DNA of 64,000 bases from assembly GCA_021904315.1 (NCBI GenBank), contig CM038925.1, positions 12,836,501 to 12,900,500 of the forward strand, in the 5' to 3' direction. Under the pieces are notes generated by a model. That model did not search any database and had not been told where the DNA came from. It saw nothing but the letters and a program-made list of their open reading frames with translations. Positions within the stretch are counted from its first letter, which is position 1, and every line of letters starts with the position of its first letter. The translations under genes were made by a program, and so were the position numbers. This document shows, piece after piece, positions 60,416 to 64,000 of the stretch. Origin of the DNA: Sphagnum magellanicum. Its lineage: Eukaryota > Streptophyta > Sphagnopsida > Sphagnales > Sphagnaceae.

Positions 60416-61094
60416 GCCAGACAATCTTTATCACCATGGAATTTTCAACATAATGCATCAGTAAAGATGCACACAGAAAGATGGTGAAGAGTACTTTCTA
60501 AGCTTTGTCAAAATTCTCCACCCACCTTTTGCTGTGTGCATTTGAGGAAGTGGACTCCACTGTTCGGCATTATTATGAATTTATGAAATCTGTTGGCTAC
60601 ACTCAGATTTCACCAAATTCTTAGGTCAACAATCCTGATATCTAAGCTCATAGATGACATCCTTGTTATATTGTGTGGAATCAACCAGCCATCCAGTTTT
60701 TTGAAGTGTAAGTACCTGGGTTGTGCTAGGAATATGCGTTCCAACTAAGCTACCAGATACACATTTTGATACAAGACCATCAAATGGAGGGAACAGTACT
60801 GGTGGTGAACAGTGCATGTGTCTCTTGAAAGGAAGAAGACCAAATTACAGATGAAGCACATGACAATGTGAAACTGCATTGCTTTTGAAGGTCTCCAGAC
60901 AAACATCCTTGTTAAATATGTGGACAGAATATTTGCATTTTGAGACCTTTGAAAGGCTTGAGGTAAGAAAGAACTTGGATAATAAACTCTAGAACCCTCT
61001 TCAACTACCCAATCCAAACAGCTGAGGAAAATTCTTGCACAAGAGAAGAACACTGGAACCTTGCATTTCCTAGAAGGACGCTAGTCTGGGGTCA
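60416..61094. other. Downstream region of the eIF5-mimic gene
   Basis: This probably contains its 3' UTR. The 102-codon minus frame at 60745-61053 has no family resemblance and is not called. Confidence 0.4.
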
Positions 61095-63948
61095 CTACTC
61101 TTCCTCTTCTGCCTCCTCCAGCCACTTCACAAATGGCTCCAGCCCCTTCACAAATGTTTGCCTGCAGATTGTCACAAAGCCCAAAATTTCACTGCCATTA
61201 TCTCTGGGAGACACTACACACAAGAACAAAACAAAACTGGAGGCTCCTCCAACATTAATATTTTCCAAGTATTAATGGTGGTGTCCAGGTTTTCTCTAGA
61301 GTAGCACTAAATGTTAAGGACTATGAAACCCTATAGCCAATTCCTGCAGAAAATAGGTCAGCAGCTAAAGCAAGCACATACCTGCCCTTAGGATTTGTGC
61401 CTTTCCTGAACCAACTGAGGACAGTGTCCTCTGCCAGAACATCCTGGTCATAGAGGGCTTGAACAATCTCCGGGAACAGTTTCATGAGCTTTGCATCTTC
61501 ATAGCAATGGGTCTGGATTCTGTAAATCAAGTCCATTTCCAGTTTTGCTGTGGTGCAGAATGTCCCCAGAAGTTTGCCCCAAGTCTTCACCTGTGAATCA
61601 AAAAGAAATAAAAGGTCTCTTCTCTCTTTTACAGACACAGATAGGTTTTCTAAGGCCTTCATATCTAAGTTGCCAAAAAGACACCACAGAAATAGAGGGT
61701 AGTAGCTGGGGCCTCTTGCACTCTGAACGTGTCCTTTAAGCAAACCACTTGTGACTACTTTCTGACACCCTTTCTATATGTGGGAAAGCTCTTGTAACAA
61801 CACATTCACCTCATGAAATCTGTAACTACCCAGCCACAATACCCCAGCAATTCATGCAACAACACAGTATTCACTGATTTCAGTTATAACCTCTGCTACA
61901 GCATTGCATCAACAACTTTTAAGGTAAAAGAACCTGGCGAAGAGCAAGATTTGAGTTCTGCTGCTGGTTTTTTCCAGACCACTCCACTGCATCCATAGTA
62001 GCATCCCAGATGGTGCGCATCACATCCACATCAGGCAAATTTGCTTCCTTGCGAGACTGTTTCACCATCTCTGTCACCTCTGCCAAGTCTACACCCTCAA
62101 CAATCTGATCAGTCAGTGTTGTCCACAGCTCCTTCAGCTTCAGGTCAAATACCTTCTTCCTGTTGTACTCCACAAGGACGCCCAGTCCCTCCTTACTGCA
62201 CTTTCAGGAGCAATTGTCAGACAGATTTCTCGCATCAAAATGACTCATTCCCTATAGAAATTCACACTCACACTTTGGAGAATCACTGGTACTGCTTCTG
62301 ATGAAAACCATGATCAACAATACATTTATATTAATTCATTTTCTGCTTACATGAAGGACAAACCAGTGAGTTCAGCAAGGATACTACTACCTGGCAGCTG
62401 TAATTTATATGAAATGTCATCACTTCTCAAATATACAAGAAGAAAAAAAATGTAAATTTAACCTGAAATGGTCAGCAAAACATTCAAGAGAGCGCTTCTG
62501 CATTGGGAAAAAGTCAAGGAGACGATCTTCCATCTTAGCACGCTTCAAAAGTCCCACCAAATCATCCAAGCTATAATCCACCAAATACTCCTTAAAAAAG
62601 TCGGTGACAAACCCAAGTGCTAAGCCTTTTGCAACCAAGCTGTCACTCAGCAATGCAGAGAATATTGTCTCTGCTGGCAGCCCTGATAGCTTTTGGGAGA
62701 ATGTGAGAGCTGTAAATATGGCCAACTTCTTGCGATCTTCTGCTTCATATAGCTCCTACAAAACAAACACTATCATGAAACAAAACCCATGAAAGAGGCT
62801 GATGTGTACTGGCCTTCAATCACTCAAGACTATATCCATACTTAGAATACGGCTTCTCATGAACCAAATCTGATCAAACTCTGGGGGCCCAGCCAGATGG
62901 CATAGGTACAGTTTTTGTCATCATTCCCACAAAGGAGAAAAAGAACTTGCATAATCACAAGATAACAGATTCCAGAAACAGAACTCAAAAGTAAATCTGT
63001 TCCTCATTGAGAAACCTTTCAAGCGGTAGAAACTGACCAATGACTGCAGGAGCTTGCGCATGACATTTTCAAGGGTTTTGATCATGAAAGGACGACGCCG
63101 GATAATCTTCTGCAGAAACAGAACATAGGGCAGAATGCTCTGTCGTGTTGACTCACAATTCAACACTGAATATGGTTGCTGTACACCCTCCTCAGGTTTT
63201 GTAGTACCTGGTTGGTTTGGCCCTCCTGTGAACACCACCTGTCACCACAACCCAACATGTAAGAAACAATGCACAATGAGTACCAGTTTCCAGAACTGCC
63301 TTTGACATGGTATAGACCCAGCCAAACAATTCATACCATGTATAGCATGCATCAACAACTCTTAGAACATAGCAACCCTCCATTCACAGCATTTGCAGAT
63401 AATGAGCTTCTAAAGCTGGATGTAATTATACTACAGAGCAATTGTAGGCAATGGCCTTTAGTATGGCCATGCACTCAACAAACTTGGCAAGCCAAGCCAA
63501 GCCAGCAGAAGTTTCTAATGGTGATTCCAGCCTAGAGGCAATTTGTGGACATGCATAGACAACCAATAAATGTGACCATAAGAACTGAAAATCATCACCT
63601 CAAAGAAGGTATCACCATATCTTGAGAAGTCAAGATCTGCTGCATCAATGTCTTTGGCGATAAGTTCCTACATTACAAGTTGCAAGGCTTATTATAACAA
63701 AGATTAACTTCAGCAATCTATGTCTGTATCAGTCCAGGAATGGCAAGACATACAACGAACAGACTGGCACAGTACATGACTTGAAACCTTTAGCAAAGCA
63801 ATAATGTCTTGGCTATGGAGGCATCATAACAAAATACGTTACCAAGTCACCGTGATGCTCGAGGTAAATTTGCACAACAGCATCCCCAAAGGTTGCAGTG
63901 TCCAACGGAACTGCAATGTTCCGTTTGCGGGTTTTGATCCGCGTGCCA
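61095..63948 (-). CDS. BZW/eIF5-mimic protein with W2 domain, partial
   Basis: Seven exons fit GT-AG borders and phases: 63948-63843, 63667-63599, 63238-63038, 62755-62463, 62195-61934, 61590-61382 and 61161-61095 (stop TAG at 61095-61097). They encode about 401 residues from GTRIKTRKRN to FVKWLEEAEEEE. Only the short first exon, expected to start about ten residues earlier, is off the right edge. The family (basic leucine zipper and W2 domain proteins, or 5MP) mimics eIF5, binding eIF2 and other initiation factors through the C-terminal W2 domain and tuning start-codon choice in the cytoplasm. The all-helical body includes RYGDTFFE, KKLAIFTALTFSQKLSGLP and LVEYNRKK. The W2 part includes NQQQNSNLALRQ, QTHCYEDAKLM, DQDVLAEDTVLSWF and the typical acidic-aromatic end. 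No residue loss is seen, so it looks functional. Confidence 0.95.
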
Positions 63949-64000
63949 CTGCAATCAAACAGGACATGTTTGGTTTACACATTTCAGACTCTGACCAATG

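Noticed and set aside
60091-60487. Short plus-strand frames with hydrophobic stretches
   Set aside because: They overlap a diverged tandem duplication and lack homology signals.

Overview
The window is nuclear DNA of a land plant. The genes have many short exons with GT-AG introns and the long spacers are AT-rich. The protein families are plant ones: a plastid-type polyphenol oxidase, tulip-type GH18 chitinases and a plant-type eIF5-mimic protein. Low gene density, kilobase-scale introns and heavily decayed transposons suggest a large, repeat-rich genome. A fern or other seed-free plant fits, but this is inference and the lineage is not settled. I see no tRNA, rRNA or CRISPR.

Layout. (1) 241-5970, minus strand: ten phase-consistent exons of a Gln/Pro-rich, Arg/Ser-tailed nuclear-type protein that runs off the left edge. 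(2) 11354-11644, minus: a 96-aa single-exon protein. (3) 13-25 kb: repeats and dead transposons, including a hAT-like scrap, a pogo/DDE_1 transposase pseudogene (17435-18883), a 368-bp MITE (20780-21147) and a 5'-truncated LINE (22490-24105). (4) 24798-32056, minus: a polyphenol oxidase whose tyrosinase and C-terminal exons are separated by a 5.8-kb intron filled with tandem repeats; its N-terminal exon is not visible. (5) 33-40 kb: tandem and dispersed repeats. (6) 40867-41910 (minus) and 54777-55739 (plus): two intronless GH18 chitinase genes, divergent and 12.9 kb apart, with homologous leaders. The right-hand one has a perfect 36-bp inverted repeat where the left-hand one has its TATA/start region. 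More MITEs, hairpins and an LTR-like repeat lie between them. (7) 57968-59090: gene debris on the minus strand, namely an eIF3a-like exon and an unidentified decayed coding stretch. (8) 61095-63948, minus: seven exons of a BZW/eIF5-mimic gene whose first exon lies beyond the right edge.

The genes do not form a pathway. The two chitinases are a local duplicate pair, and with the polyphenol oxidase they are of the kind usually linked to defence. The eIF5-mimic protein and the eIF3a-like exon both belong to translation initiation, but their closeness is probably chance. The least ordinary structural signal is the perfect inverted repeat in the chitinase promoter/leader.
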